The position numbers were made by a program, and so were the translations under genes. Source: Delftia acidovorans (GTDB taxonomy: Bacteria > Pseudomonadota > Gammaproteobacteria > Burkholderiales > Burkholderiaceae_C). From it: a stretch of DNA of 64,000 nt. How positions within the stretch are numbered: position 1 is the stretch's first letter; the number at the start of each line of letters is the position of its first letter. The stretch spans positions 36,114-100,113 of the forward strand of contig JAITUC010000042.1 of NCBI GenBank assembly GCA_031286585.1, written 5' to 3'. Positions 9,170 through 16,911 of this stretch are shown here, in pieces. Below the pieces are notes generated by a model. It did no database searches. It was not told the DNA's origin and saw only the letters and a program-made list of their open reading frames with translations.

Positions 9170-9219
9170 GCTCAATTGAATTTGAGTGAATACTCAAACA
9201 AAATTGATTGAACACTCAA
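9170..9219. promoter_or_regulatory. Operator cluster between TetR gene and Rieske oxygenase operon
   Basis: Four half-sites occur in 50 bp: GCTCAA (9170), TTGAGT (9182), ACTCAA (9192) and ACTCAA (9214). The middle two form TTTGAGT-GAAT-ACTCAAA (9181-9198), a perfect inverted repeat. Its position between the divergent genes suits autoregulated TetR control. Confidence 0.6.
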
Positions 9220-9231
9220 CGGAGGCACCCC

Positions 9232-10260
9232 ATGGCAAGCTATGTACTCGACACCTGGTATCCCCTGACCTGGTCCAGAAACGTGGGCCGCGAACTGTCG
9301 GCCCACCGCATCGTCGAACGCGACGTGGTGCTCTACCGCACCGAGGCCGGCGCCGTCGTGGCCATGGAGGACGCCTGTCCCCACCGCCTGCTGCCCCTGT
9401 CCATGGGCAAGCTCAAGGGCGATGCCATCGAATGCGGCTACCACGGCCTGACCTTCGACTGCAGCGGCCGCTGCACGCGTGTGCCGGGCCAGGACATGAT
9501 CCCGGGCAACGCCCTGGTGACCACCTATCCGGTCAGGGAGAACATGGGCCTGGTCTGGATCTGGATGGGCGACCCCGCCCGCGCCGCCAGCGTGCCCGTG
9601 TTCGACCTGCCCCAATACCACGACCCGGCCTGGAGCGCGGTCGAGGGCGATGCGCTGCGCATCCAGGCCAACTACCTGAACCTGGCCGACAACCTCTGCG
9701 ACCCGGCCCATGTGAGCTTTGTGCACCTGAGCACGCTGGGCAACGCGGCCAGCGAGGACATCCCCGTGCACCACGAGGAACTGGATGGCCGCATCGTCAC
9801 CTGGCGCTGGATCGTCGATGCGCCGCCGATTCCGCTGTTCGCCAAATACGGCAATTTCAGCGGCAACGTGGACCGCTGGCACTACTACCACTACCACGCG
9901 CCCAGCATCGCCATCATCGACTTCGGCAGTGCAGCCACCGGCACCGGCGCCCCGCAAGGCCGGCGCGACGACTGCATGCAGATCTATGCCTGCCACTTCA
10001 TGACGCCCGTGGACCAGCACACATCCATCGACCACTGGCTGCACGTCAAGAACTTCACGGCAGATGCCGACACCAACGCCGCCCTCTCGGCCGACTTCCG
10101 CGTGGCCTTCGCCGAGGACAAGGCCATCCTCGAAGCCATAGAGCGCAATGAAAAGCGCTTCGCCGAGCGCAAGACCATCAAGATCGCCATCGACGCCGCC
10201 CCCCGGCGCATGCGCCGCATGGTGGACCGCATGATCGAGGGCGCGCCCACGGGCGGCTGA
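9232..10260 (+). CDS. Rieske non-heme iron oxygenase, VanA-like O/N-demethylase type
   Basis: A 342-residue terminal oxygenase. The Rieske [2Fe-2S] ligands are CPH near residue 46 and CGYHG near 67. The mononuclear iron site follows in the NLADNLCDPAHVSFVH segment near 155 (two His after the bridging Asp), with the third carboxylate expected later. The single-subunit length and family resemblance to vanillate demethylase oxygenase suggest hydroxylation of a methyl group or ring carbon with O2. Electrons would come from the ferredoxin and FAD reductase encoded downstream. GGAG stands 7 bp before the chosen ATG. The substrate cannot be told from sequence. Confidence 0.9.
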   Translation: MASYVLDTWYPLTWSRNVGRELSAHRIVERDVVLYRTEAGAVVAMEDACPHRLLPLSMGKLKGDAIECGYHGLTFDCSGRCTRVPGQDMIPGNALVTTYPVRENMGLVWIWMGDPARAASVPVFDLPQYHDPAWSAVEGDALRIQANYLNLADNLCDPAHVSFVHLSTLGNAASEDIPVHHEELDGRIVTWRWIVDAPPIPLFAKYGNFSGNVDRWHYYHYHAPSIAIIDFGSAATGTGAPQGRRDDCMQIYACHFMTPVDQHTSIDHWLHVKNFTADADTNAALSADFRVAFAEDKAILEAIERNEKRFAERKTIKIAIDAAPRRMRRMVDRMIEGAPTGG

Positions 10261-10270
10261 GGAGCGGGCC

Positions 10271-11338
10271 ATGCACGACACCCACCCTGCCCCACCTGCT
10301 CACCCCAGCCTGCCGCCCATAGGCTGCAACGGCCGTGGTGTGCAGCGCTCCTCGCGCCACCAGCCGATAGGCCTGCAGGAACTGCCCATACGCGAGCAGT
10401 TCCGCCTGGTCAGCGAAACCGGCGCCTTCGACTGCTTCGACCGCCTGCCGCTGCGCGCGCAAATGGCCGAATACGAGGCCGCCATCGCCGAGTTCAACCT
10501 GCCCGTGCACACGGCCAGCTGGTTCTACCGGCTGGGCGAGGACGAGGCCCTGCTGGCCGACAACCTGCGCATCTGCCAGGCCATCGGCGCGCGCTGCCAC
10601 AACATCATGACCTTCAAGCACCACCGCGACGGCCATGTGCTGGACGATGCCGAGATCACCGACCACTACCTGCGCGTCTACGACGACGCCATGTCGCTGG
10701 GCGTGGAGCCCAGCTTCGAGCTGCACGTCAACATGTGGACCGAGGATTTCCTGCGCGTGCGCAGCGTGGCGGAACGTGTGCAGGCGCATGGCGTGCCCTT
10801 TCTCTTCACGCTGGACTACAGCCATGTGAACTTCAAGATCGGCAACCCGGCAGAGCAGGAACTGTCGGGCGTGCGCGAGCGGGTCGAGAGCGGCGAACTG
10901 GTGCTGGACCCCTTCGAGCCCGGCTCGCTGTGCGAGCAGTGGCTGGACATGGGCATCGTGCGCTGGGCGCAGTTGCGCGCGGCCGGCCCCAACCAGCCCC
11001 CGAACCTGTGGCACCGCAACGAGGATGGCAGCCACGGCCGGGGCATCCAGTACCCCATGCTGCGCCCGGCCCGCGGCGAATGGCACTCGCCCTGGCACGC
11101 CTACCTGCTCGAACCGTCCAAGGAGGCCATCCGCAAGGTGCTGGCCTACCACCATGCGCACCCGCACAGCCCGCTGCGCCACCTCACCACCGAATTCATC
11201 AACCTGCCCGACTACGGACTGGGGGCCGGATACGACCTGCTGGCGCAGAACGTGGCGGCCGCGCGCTTCATACGGCAGACCTGGGACGACATCTGCGCCC
11301 GCCCCGCGGCCCGGCCCTCTTGCGGAGGTGCAGCATGA
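10271..11338 (+). CDS. Sugar phosphate isomerase/epimerase-like TIM-barrel protein
   Basis: A 355-residue protein resembling the xylose isomerase-like TIM-barrel superfamily. Candidate metal ligands lie in SFELHVNMWTEDF near residue 150 and FTLDYSHVNFK near 180, followed by a C-terminal barrel ending. Members include isomerases, epimerases, dehydratases and ring-cleavage-like hydrolases. It starts 10 bp after the oxygenase stop and overlaps the reductase start by 4 bp (ATGA), so it is translated with the oxygenase system and most likely acts on the product or substrate of that reaction. This gene is the odd member of an otherwise standard three-component oxygenase operon. Its exact reaction is unknown. 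Confidence 0.75.
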   Translation: MHDTHPAPPAHPSLPPIGCNGRGVQRSSRHQPIGLQELPIREQFRLVSETGAFDCFDRLPLRAQMAEYEAAIAEFNLPVHTASWFYRLGEDEALLADNLRICQAIGARCHNIMTFKHHRDGHVLDDAEITDHYLRVYDDAMSLGVEPSFELHVNMWTEDFLRVRSVAERVQAHGVPFLFTLDYSHVNFKIGNPAEQELSGVRERVESGELVLDPFEPGSLCEQWLDMGIVRWAQLRAAGPNQPPNLWHRNEDGSHGRGIQYPMLRPARGEWHSPWHAYLLEPSKEAIRKVLAYHHAHPHSPLRHLTTEFINLPDYGLGAGYDLLAQNVAAARFIRQTWDDICARPAARPSCGGAA

Positions 11339-12519
11339 ACCCCGCACAAACTCCCCAAGGCCATGCCGTCATCATCGGCGCCGGGCATGCCGGCGGCACC
11401 CTGGCCGCCCTGCTGCGCCAGTACGGCCATCCGGGCCCCATCACCCTGGTCGGCGGCGAAGACCTGCCGCCCTACCAGCGCCCGCCGCTGTCCAAGGCCT
11501 GGCTGCAGCAGACCATGGGCCCGGACGATCTGCTGCTGCGGCCTGCCAGCGCCTATGCGGACCAGGCCATCGCCCTGCGCCTGGGCGTGCGCGCCATGGC
11601 CATAGAGCCGGGCTCGCGGCAGGTGGCGCTGAACGACGGGTCGGTGCTGCACTACGACCACCTGGTCATTGCCACAGGCGCGGCACCGCGCTGGCTGGCC
11701 CTGCCCGGGGGTGAGCGGCCCGGCGTCACCTACCTGCGCACCATGGAAGACGCGCAGGCGCTGCGGGGCCATCTGCGGACCGCCCGCCGCCTGGCCATCA
11801 TCGGCGGCGGCTATGTGGGGCTCGAAGTCGCATCCACGGCCCGCAAGCTGGGCGTGCAGGTCCGGGTCATCGAACGCGAAGGCCGGCTGCTGACCCGCAG
11901 CGCCTCGCCGCAGATCGCCGCACACCTGCAGCACCTGCATGCGGGCCAGGGCGTGGACTTCCATTTCAACGCCTCGGTCGCCGCCATCCAGGGCGACAGC
12001 CCCGCCGGCATCACGGGCCTGGGAATGACCGACGGCGCCCATCTGGACTGCGATGCCGTGCTCATCGGCGTGGGCGCTGCGCCCAGCGTGGAACTGGCGC
12101 AGTCCCTGGGCCTGGACTGCGCGGGCGGCATTGCCGTGGATGGCGAGGGCCGCACCGCCCTGCCCGGCATCTACGCCATAGGCGATGCCACGCGCCGCCC
12201 GCTGGCCGGCCACCCCGGGCTGCACCGGCTCGAAAGCGTGCCCAGCGCGCTTGAACAGGCACGCCGCGCGGCCTGCGCCATCACCGGCCGCGCCCTGCCG
12301 GCCCCTGAAACGCCCTGGTTCTGGTCCGATCAGTACGACAGCAAGCTGCAGATCGCCGGCCTGCCCGGCCACGGCGACCAGACCGTGCTGCGCGGCGACC
12401 CGGCCAGCGGCAGGTTTGCCGTCCTGCACATGCAAGGCGGCGTGCTCTGCGCGGCAGAGTGCGTGAACTCACCGGGAGAGTTCATGGCCGCACGCAAGGC
12501 CATTGCCGCCACGTACTGA
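11335..12519 (+). CDS. FAD-dependent ferredoxin reductase (three-component oxygenase type)
   Basis: A 394-residue NAD(P)H:ferredoxin reductase. It has the FAD motif VIIGAGHAGGTLAALLRQYG (residues 11-30), the family's PYQRPPLSKAWL near 45, ATGAAPRWLALPG near 112, the NAD-binding IIGGGYVGLEVASTA near 148 and YAIGDATRRP near 280. The C-terminal FWSDQYDSKLQIAGL segment is typical of rubredoxin/ferredoxin reductases such as CamA, ThcD and BphA4. It passes electrons from NADH to the ferredoxin encoded next. Its start overlaps the TIM-barrel stop (ATGA), which implies translational coupling. Confidence 0.92.
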   Translation: MNPAQTPQGHAVIIGAGHAGGTLAALLRQYGHPGPITLVGGEDLPPYQRPPLSKAWLQQTMGPDDLLLRPASAYADQAIALRLGVRAMAIEPGSRQVALNDGSVLHYDHLVIATGAAPRWLALPGGERPGVTYLRTMEDAQALRGHLRTARRLAIIGGGYVGLEVASTARKLGVQVRVIEREGRLLTRSASPQIAAHLQHLHAGQGVDFHFNASVAAIQGDSPAGITGLGMTDGAHLDCDAVLIGVGAAPSVELAQSLGLDCAGGIAVDGEGRTALPGIYAIGDATRRPLAGHPGLHRLESVPSALEQARRAACAITGRALPAPETPWFWSDQYDSKLQIAGLPGHGDQTVLRGDPASGRFAVLHMQGGVLCAAECVNSPGEFMAARKAIAATY

Positions 12520-12551
12520 AGCCGCCCGGTCCCCACAGAACACGCCCCACC

Positions 12552-12872
12552 ATGACCACCATCACCTTCATAGAACACAGCGGCCGCGCGCACACCGTCC
12601 AGGCCACGGACGGCCACAGCCTCATGCGCACCGCCGTCTCCAACGGCGTGCCCGGCATCGATGCCGAATGCGGCGGCGCCTGCGCCTGCGCCACCTGCCA
12701 TGTCTACATCCGCCCCGAATGGCTGGACCGCGTGGGCCCGGCGCAGGGCAACGAAAAGGAAATGCTGGACTTCGCCCTCGACGTGCGCGGCGACTCCCGG
12801 CTGGCCTGCCAGATCACGGTATCGCCGCAGCTGGACGGACTGGTGGTGGGCATGCCGGTGGCGCAGAGCTGA
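12552..12872 (+). CDS. [2Fe-2S] ferredoxin, adrenodoxin/putidaredoxin type
   Basis: A 106-residue ferredoxin. Cysteine ligands are in the run AECGGACACATCHVYI (the Cys-x5-Cys-x2-Cys pattern, about residues 40-49), with the fourth in SRLACQITV near residue 86. The spacing is that of vertebrate-type/putidaredoxin ferredoxins used by CYP and Rieske systems. It lies 32 bp after the reductase and completes the electron chain reductase, ferredoxin, oxygenase. No separate promoter is apparent. Confidence 0.93.
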   Translation: MTTITFIEHSGRAHTVQATDGHSLMRTAVSNGVPGIDAECGGACACATCHVYIRPEWLDRVGPAQGNEKEMLDFALDVRGDSRLACQITVSPQLDGLVVGMPVAQS

Positions 12873-12908
12873 GGGCTGTGCAGATGGGGTGACCACCCTG
12901 GACAGCCC
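12873..12908 (+). terminator. Hairpin at end of the Rieske operon
   Basis: GGGCTGT and ACAGCCC pair around an inner GGTG/CACC stem just after the ferredoxin stop. There is no clear U-tract, so termination is only probable. Confidence 0.4.
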
Positions 12909-13048
12909 GCCCTGCAATCGCGCACTACCCATGTCACCAAACGCAAGGCCATGGGTTCCGGAACGCGTCAAGCGGTACCGCAAGCCATTGCCTGGAATCG
13001 AGAGGGGGAAGGGCTATCGCAGCCCACTACATTGGACAATCAAATATC

Positions 13049-13516
13049 TCAAATGAACCTGAGATCGTGGTCGGTGAATAGCACCTTGTATACCGGAGCA
13101 GAATCATCGTCTGAATTTATCAGCGTGAAATCCATATTCATCAAAAGAACGCTCTTTTCCAGAATGACAAATCCAGCCGATACTATCTTCTCAATTATTT
13201 GATTCAACAAATGATCGCCCCCTGCCACTGAAATCACCTGCCTGCCTGATTTATCAAAATTTTTCAGAATGGCCACATAATTTCCAACCCAGGAAATCAA
13301 AATCTCATAACCACCAATACTGCCATTGATGTCAAGGCGATAGCACACATCATCGTTCACATCTGAGTAGTCTTGTGCCTCAGTGATATGCTCAATCGAT
13401 TCTTTCAGAGCACTGGCTTCACGAGATGGAATAGACAATTCAAAGTAATTTGGCTCACGCAATGAACCATATTTCAACAAAACCTGTACCGCAATATCCT
13501 GGATAATCTCACTCAT
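13049..13516 (-). CDS. Hypothetical acidic protein, last gene of AT-rich operon
   Basis: A 155-residue acidic protein I do not recognise. It has no signal peptide or membrane segment and is rich in Asp, Glu, Ile and Val (for example SDVNDDVCYRLDINGSIGG and SDDDSAPVYK). Base composition is far more AT-rich than the catabolic genes around it. The start overlaps the end of the gene before it by 8 bp, so it is the fourth gene of a tight minus-strand operon. Small, acidic, unrelated cytosolic proteins in an AT-rich cluster are typical of immunity proteins from contact-dependent or polymorphic toxin loci, but no toxin is seen nearby, so this is only a suggestion. Confidence 0.7.
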   Translation of the reverse strand: MSEIIQDIAVQVLLKYGSLREPNYFELSIPSREASALKESIEHITEAQDYSDVNDDVCYRLDINGSIGGYEILISWVGNYVAILKNFDKSGRQVISVAGGDHLLNQIIEKIVSAGFVILEKSVLLMNMDFTLINSDDDSAPVYKVLFTDHDLRFI

Positions 13517-13943
13517 TGATTCTACTCTCCTGAAGGGTGACTTTCTTCATTCCACCCGTTCTATCCAGCAAAATAAGATCACGATAATATCCAGAATCTT
13601 CGTCAGGCAAATAAATATCAATCTTGAAATTTCTTGCCATAAAAGCAAAGGTTGAATTATCGACCACCATATCCTCTTCAAGATATACAGTGACCAATTT
13701 CATCCCCTGAAATTCATGAGAATCTTCAATCAGCAAAACAATTTTTGCCTTTTTCTCCAATAGCTGCTCGACTGAATCTATTGCACAAACATCACCAGGA
13801 GAAAGTTCCAAGGAATTCGCAAGGTAGCCCAGCAACTCTGAAGCCTCATGAAAACCGTCTACAAGAAAATTATTCCAGATCATGAATTGAACCTCATCCA
13901 GATGGATTTTAAAATCATCTTCGGCCAACAAAATCCAAAACAT
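13509..13943 (-). CDS. Hypothetical acidic protein, third gene of AT-rich operon
   Basis: A 144-residue acidic soluble protein with no recognised domain. The sequence alternates Leu/Glu-rich helices (HEASELLGYLANSLEL, residues 32-47) with short beta-like segments (KIVLLIED, KLVTVYLEED). The start at 13943 lies 2 bp after the stop reached by the frame-corrected upstream gene. AAAAGGAG stands 14 bp upstream, an unusually long spacing; coupling to the upstream gene could compensate. It overlaps the next gene by 8 bp. AT-rich like its neighbours, it was probably acquired together with them. Confidence 0.68.
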   Translation of the reverse strand: MFWILLAEDDFKIHLDEVQFMIWNNFLVDGFHEASELLGYLANSLELSPGDVCAIDSVEQLLEKKAKIVLLIEDSHEFQGMKLVTVYLEEDMVVDNSTFAFMARNFKIDIYLPDEDSGYYRDLILLDRTGGMKKVTLQESRINE

Positions 13944-13945
13944 TC

Positions 13946-14292
13946 CTACAGGTTCAACTCCTTTTCAAACAGAGATATTGCTTTCAGCGCCAGACCCTCT
14001 GGTGCATCTTGGCAAATCAGCAATACAAACCTCACGCAATTGAGCCCGGGAAATGCGCCATGAGCAAAGAATTCAACGGCATCCAGAAGCAAGTCATCAA
14101 TGATCTCTTCCGCGTCAGAACAGCCCCCCAGGTCGCAAAGAATTCACACCCAATCTCCAGCAGCCTCGCTATTGCAATATTGAATCCAGGGTCCTCGCCC
14201 TTCCCCGTCACAACGAAACAGCCCAGCGGAAACGGACTGGACTGCAGTCTGCCCGCATCGCAGGTTTTCGACACTACAAGCACGTTCTTCAT
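13946..14292 (-). pseudogene. Hypothetical protein split by a frameshift at a G6 run
   Basis: From the ATG at 14292 the frame reads about 57 codons to EIGCEFFATWG. At the run of six G on the minus strand (14124-14129) the coding pattern changes frame. One added G (or two removed) continues as SDAEEIIDDLLLDAVEFF for about 60 more codons without a stop, ending at TAG (13946-13948), 2 bp before the next gene. Without correction the original frame runs on as an Arg/Met-rich tail to 14032. The corrected product would be about 116 residues, soluble and acidic like its operon partners. Either the gene is broken, the run varies in length, or one base was miscalled. Function unknown. Confidence 0.72.
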
Positions 14293-14300
14293 TGGCGTAT

Positions 14301-14615
14301 TTACATGTCTGACTGGACCCACTTCACCTCTGATGGATGAATGGAAAAATTTTCCATCAGTGTGTTGATGGCAAAAACCGTCTCAACGCCTCTGTCCACA
14401 TAGATCACTGTGCCTTTGGCCGGTGAATTCACGTAGAAATGAAAGAGGATGGTACCAACAGCCTTATCCAAGGCATAGCAATAATGGCAGACATCCAGAT
14501 CGTCAACATCTCTCACAAAATGCAGTCCGTGCTTTCTGGATAGCTCCGAAGGCCCATCCGACAAGAGGATGACCGGCTTTGATTCACCGCTGGGCCATGG
14601 ATTCTCGTCAGCCAT
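14301..14615 (-). CDS. Hypothetical small protein, first gene of AT-rich operon
   Basis: A 104-residue soluble protein, not recognised. It contains a Cys/His/Tyr-rich stretch (DLDVCHYCYALDKA, residues 38-51), a beta-rich middle (GTVIYVDRGVETVFAIN) and no export signal. It is the first of four tightly packed minus-strand genes; the next starts 9 bp after its stop. It begins 12 bp after the end of the LysR gene on the same strand, so the cluster could be read through from the LysR promoter. The sharp drop in GC from the LysR gene into this gene marks one edge of the AT-rich insert. Confidence 0.65.
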   Translation of the reverse strand: MADENPWPSGESKPVILLSDGPSELSRKHGLHFVRDVDDLDVCHYCYALDKAVGTILFHFYVNSPAKGTVIYVDRGVETVFAINTLMENFSIHPSEVKWVQSDM

Positions 14616-14627
14616 TGCTGCGTTTCC

Positions 14628-15599
14628 TTATCTGTCCTGTTGCAATTGCTCGCCGTGGCGTGCTGTAGCCAACGGCTTGTCCACCACTGCCCGCAAACAC
14701 TCCACCAGCAATCTCGTCGTCGCCGTCATGGGCTGGCCGCGCAGGGTGATCAGGCCCACGGGGGGCAGGTCCATGGGCACGGGCAGGTCCAGCACGGCCA
14801 CCAGCCCCTGCTGCGCGAAATGCTGCGCCACGCCGCGCGCCATGAAGGCCACGGCGCCGCGCTGGTGCAGGAAGCTGATCTGCGACAGGAATGAGGCGGA
14901 CTCCACCAGGTCGGCCGGCGGATGCAGGCCGTGGGCGAAGAACTGCTGCTCCAGCTTCACGCGCAGCGATGCCCAGGGCGGGGGCATGACGCAGGGCATG
15001 TCGGCCAGCGCCTGCCAGCCGGCGTGCTGCGCCAGCAGCGCATGGCCGGGGCGCACGACGGCGACCATGGGCTCGTCGTACAGGGCTTCGGTCTCCAGGT
15101 CGGGCGAGGCATAGCCGGGTTCGAGCCGGCCCACGAACAGGTCCAGCTCGCCCATGCGCAGCTTGGGCAGCAGCCGCGTGAGATCGCCCTCCTCGACCAG
15201 CACCGTGGTCTGGGCCGATCGCGCCTTCAACTGCTCGACGGCCCGGGCCAGCAGCACGGGCGTGGCCACCACCATGGCGCCCACGCTGGTGCGGCCGCGC
15301 GTGCCGCTGGCCTCGGCCGCCATTTCGTCGCGCGTGCGCTCGAAGCCCGCCAGCACCGAGCGCGCGAAGCGCACCATGCTGACGCCGGCCGCCGTGGGCT
15401 CGGTGCCGCGCGTGGAGCGCTCGAACAGCGTCATGTCCAGCATGCGCTCGATCTCGGCCAGGGTCTTGGAGACGGCGGGCTGGGTCACGGCCAGGAACTC
15501 GGCGGCGCGGCCCAGGTGGCGGAACTGGTCCAGCGCCACCAGCAGCTGCAGGTGGCGCAGCTTGAGGTTGGAGCGCAGCACGCGGTCGATCTTGCTCAT
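14628..15599 (-). CDS. LysR-family regulator of the hexarate (galactarate/glucarate) operon
   Basis: A 323-residue LysR regulator. The N-terminal helix-turn-helix (LRHLQLLVALDQFRHLGRAAEFLAV, then TQPAVSKTLAEIERMLDMTLFERSTRG) covers residues 13-65 and the effector-binding domain follows from about 95. The HTH wording matches the GbpR/galactose-binding regulator subgroup. It is divergent from the Bug receptor that heads the galactarate operon, with 137 bp between, the normal arrangement for a LysR activator controlling the adjacent catabolic genes in response to their substrate. Confidence 0.88.
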   Translation of the reverse strand: MSKIDRVLRSNLKLRHLQLLVALDQFRHLGRAAEFLAVTQPAVSKTLAEIERMLDMTLFERSTRGTEPTAAGVSMVRFARSVLAGFERTRDEMAAEASGTRGRTSVGAMVVATPVLLARAVEQLKARSAQTTVLVEEGDLTRLLPKLRMGELDLFVGRLEPGYASPDLETEALYDEPMVAVVRPGHALLAQHAGWQALADMPCVMPPPWASLRVKLEQQFFAHGLHPPADLVESASFLSQISFLHQRGAVAFMARGVAQHFAQQGLVAVLDLPVPMDLPPVGLITLRGQPMTATTRLLVECLRAVVDKPLATARHGEQLQQDR

Positions 15600-15736
15600 G
15601 GGGTGTTCATAGCTTTGAGGTTATGAAGCCAGTCTATCTTTTCATTGGATCGTCATGATCAGGCGCTGAACAATCGCGCCAGTCAGCCCAAGGCCCGGAT
15701 CACAGGGCTGCAAAAAGCCAATACAGGAGACAAGCG

Positions 15737-16732
15737 ATGAACACCCCACGCACACGCCATGCAAGCCGGCGCGAATTCGTGCTCGCCACCCTCGGCGCCG
15801 GCGCACTGGCCGCCACCGGCCCCCTCTTCGCCCAGAACTGGCCCGAGCGCCCCATCACCTTCATCTGCCCCTGGCCTGCGGGCGGCACGGCCGACCAGTC
15901 CATGCGCGCGCTGTGCACGGTGGCCGGCAAGCTGCTGGGCCAGCCGATCGCGGTGGAGAACCGTGCGGGCGCCTCGGGAATGATCGGCGCCAAGGCCCTG
16001 GCCTCGGCCAGGGCGGACGGCTACACCATCGGCCAGATTCCCATCTCGGTCACGCGCTTCTCGCAGCTGGGCAGCCTGCAGGCCGATCCGCGCAAGGACT
16101 ACACCTACATCGCGCGCACCTCGGGCCAGACCTTCGGCATTGCCGTGCCTGCCAATTCGCCCTTCAAGACGCTCAAGGACTTCGTGGCCACCGCCAAGGC
16201 CCGGCCCGGCCAGGTGACCTATGCCCATGCGGGCGTGGGTGGCGCCACGCATGTGGGCATGGAGGAGTTCGCGGGCGTGGCCGGCATCCAGCTCAACCAT
16301 GTGCCCTACAAGGGTGGCGCCGAGGCGCTGCAGGGCGTGCTGGGCGGCCATGTGGATGCGCTGGCCGACTCCAGCTCCTGGGCGCCCCATGTGGAAGCCG
16401 GCAAGCTGCGCCTGCTAGCGACCTGGGGCGAGCAGCGCACGGCGCGCTTCAAGGACGTGCCCACGCTGCGCGACTGCGGCTACGACGTGGTGGTCGATGC
16501 GCCCAACGGCATCGGCGCGCCGCGTGGCCTGGACCCGGCCATCGCCGCGAAGCTGCGCGAGGCCTTCCGCACGGCCGTGGCCAGCCCCGAGTTCAAGTCC
16601 GTGGCCGAGAAGCTGGATGCGCCGCTGCTCTACCTGGACGGACCGGACTACGAGAAATACGTGAACACGGTCTACCAGAAGGAAACCGTGCTCATCGACA
16701 AGCTCAAGCTGCGCGAATTGATGAGGAGTTGA
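15737..16732 (+). CDS. Bug/TctC-type periplasmic solute-binding protein, probable Tat substrate
   Basis: A 331-residue tripartite tricarboxylate transporter receptor-like protein. The N-terminus has a twin-arginine motif (SRREFVLATLGAGALA) and cleavage after LFAQ. The mature protein starts WPERPITFICPWPAGGTADQSMRALC, the Bug-family ligand loop, with a second family segment (YAHAGVGGATHVGMEEFA) near 160. It binds an organic acid in the periplasm. No TctA/TctB membrane partners are adjacent, as is usual for Bug proteins. Its place in front of galactarate dehydratase suggests a sugar diacid as ligand. GGAG stands 8 bp before the ATG. Confidence 0.9.
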   Translation: MNTPRTRHASRREFVLATLGAGALAATGPLFAQNWPERPITFICPWPAGGTADQSMRALCTVAGKLLGQPIAVENRAGASGMIGAKALASARADGYTIGQIPISVTRFSQLGSLQADPRKDYTYIARTSGQTFGIAVPANSPFKTLKDFVATAKARPGQVTYAHAGVGGATHVGMEEFAGVAGIQLNHVPYKGGAEALQGVLGGHVDALADSSSWAPHVEAGKLRLLATWGEQRTARFKDVPTLRDCGYDVVVDAPNGIGAPRGLDPAIAAKLREAFRTAVASPEFKSVAEKLDAPLLYLDGPDYEKYVNTVYQKETVLIDKLKLRELMRS

Positions 16733-16733
16733 C

Positions 16734-16817
16734 CCCCTGAGGCGCTTCGCGCCTTCCCCCAGGGGACGGCACCCTCACTGCGGGGCGGCCCTTGCTCGGT
16801 GCCCCTGGCTTGGGGCA
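16734..16817 (+). repeat. REP-like palindromic intergenic element
   Basis: Right after the Bug gene stop, CCCCTG-AGGCGC and GCGCCT-(TCCCC)-CAGGGG form a bulged hairpin (16734-16765), followed by a GC-rich arm and a second short palindrome GCCCCTGGCTTGGGGC (16800-16815). Elements with this CCCCCTGAGGCGC start are common between genes in Comamonadaceae. The hairpin may also stop transcription or protect the mRNA end. Confidence 0.6.
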
Positions 16818-16911
16818 TGCCGCTTTCACCTGCGTCTACCTGATGAAAGAACGCTCTCTTTTGACCTGGGGCTTGGCCCCTCCCGCAAATATCCGTCCAT
16901 GAAAGCCCCGC

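Noticed and set aside
14032..14292. A normal gene ending at 14032 in the first reading frame
   Set aside because: Past the G6 run the first frame becomes an unlikely Arg/Met-rich tail, while the shifted frame reads as an acidic protein and ends just before the next gene, so it is treated as frameshifted.
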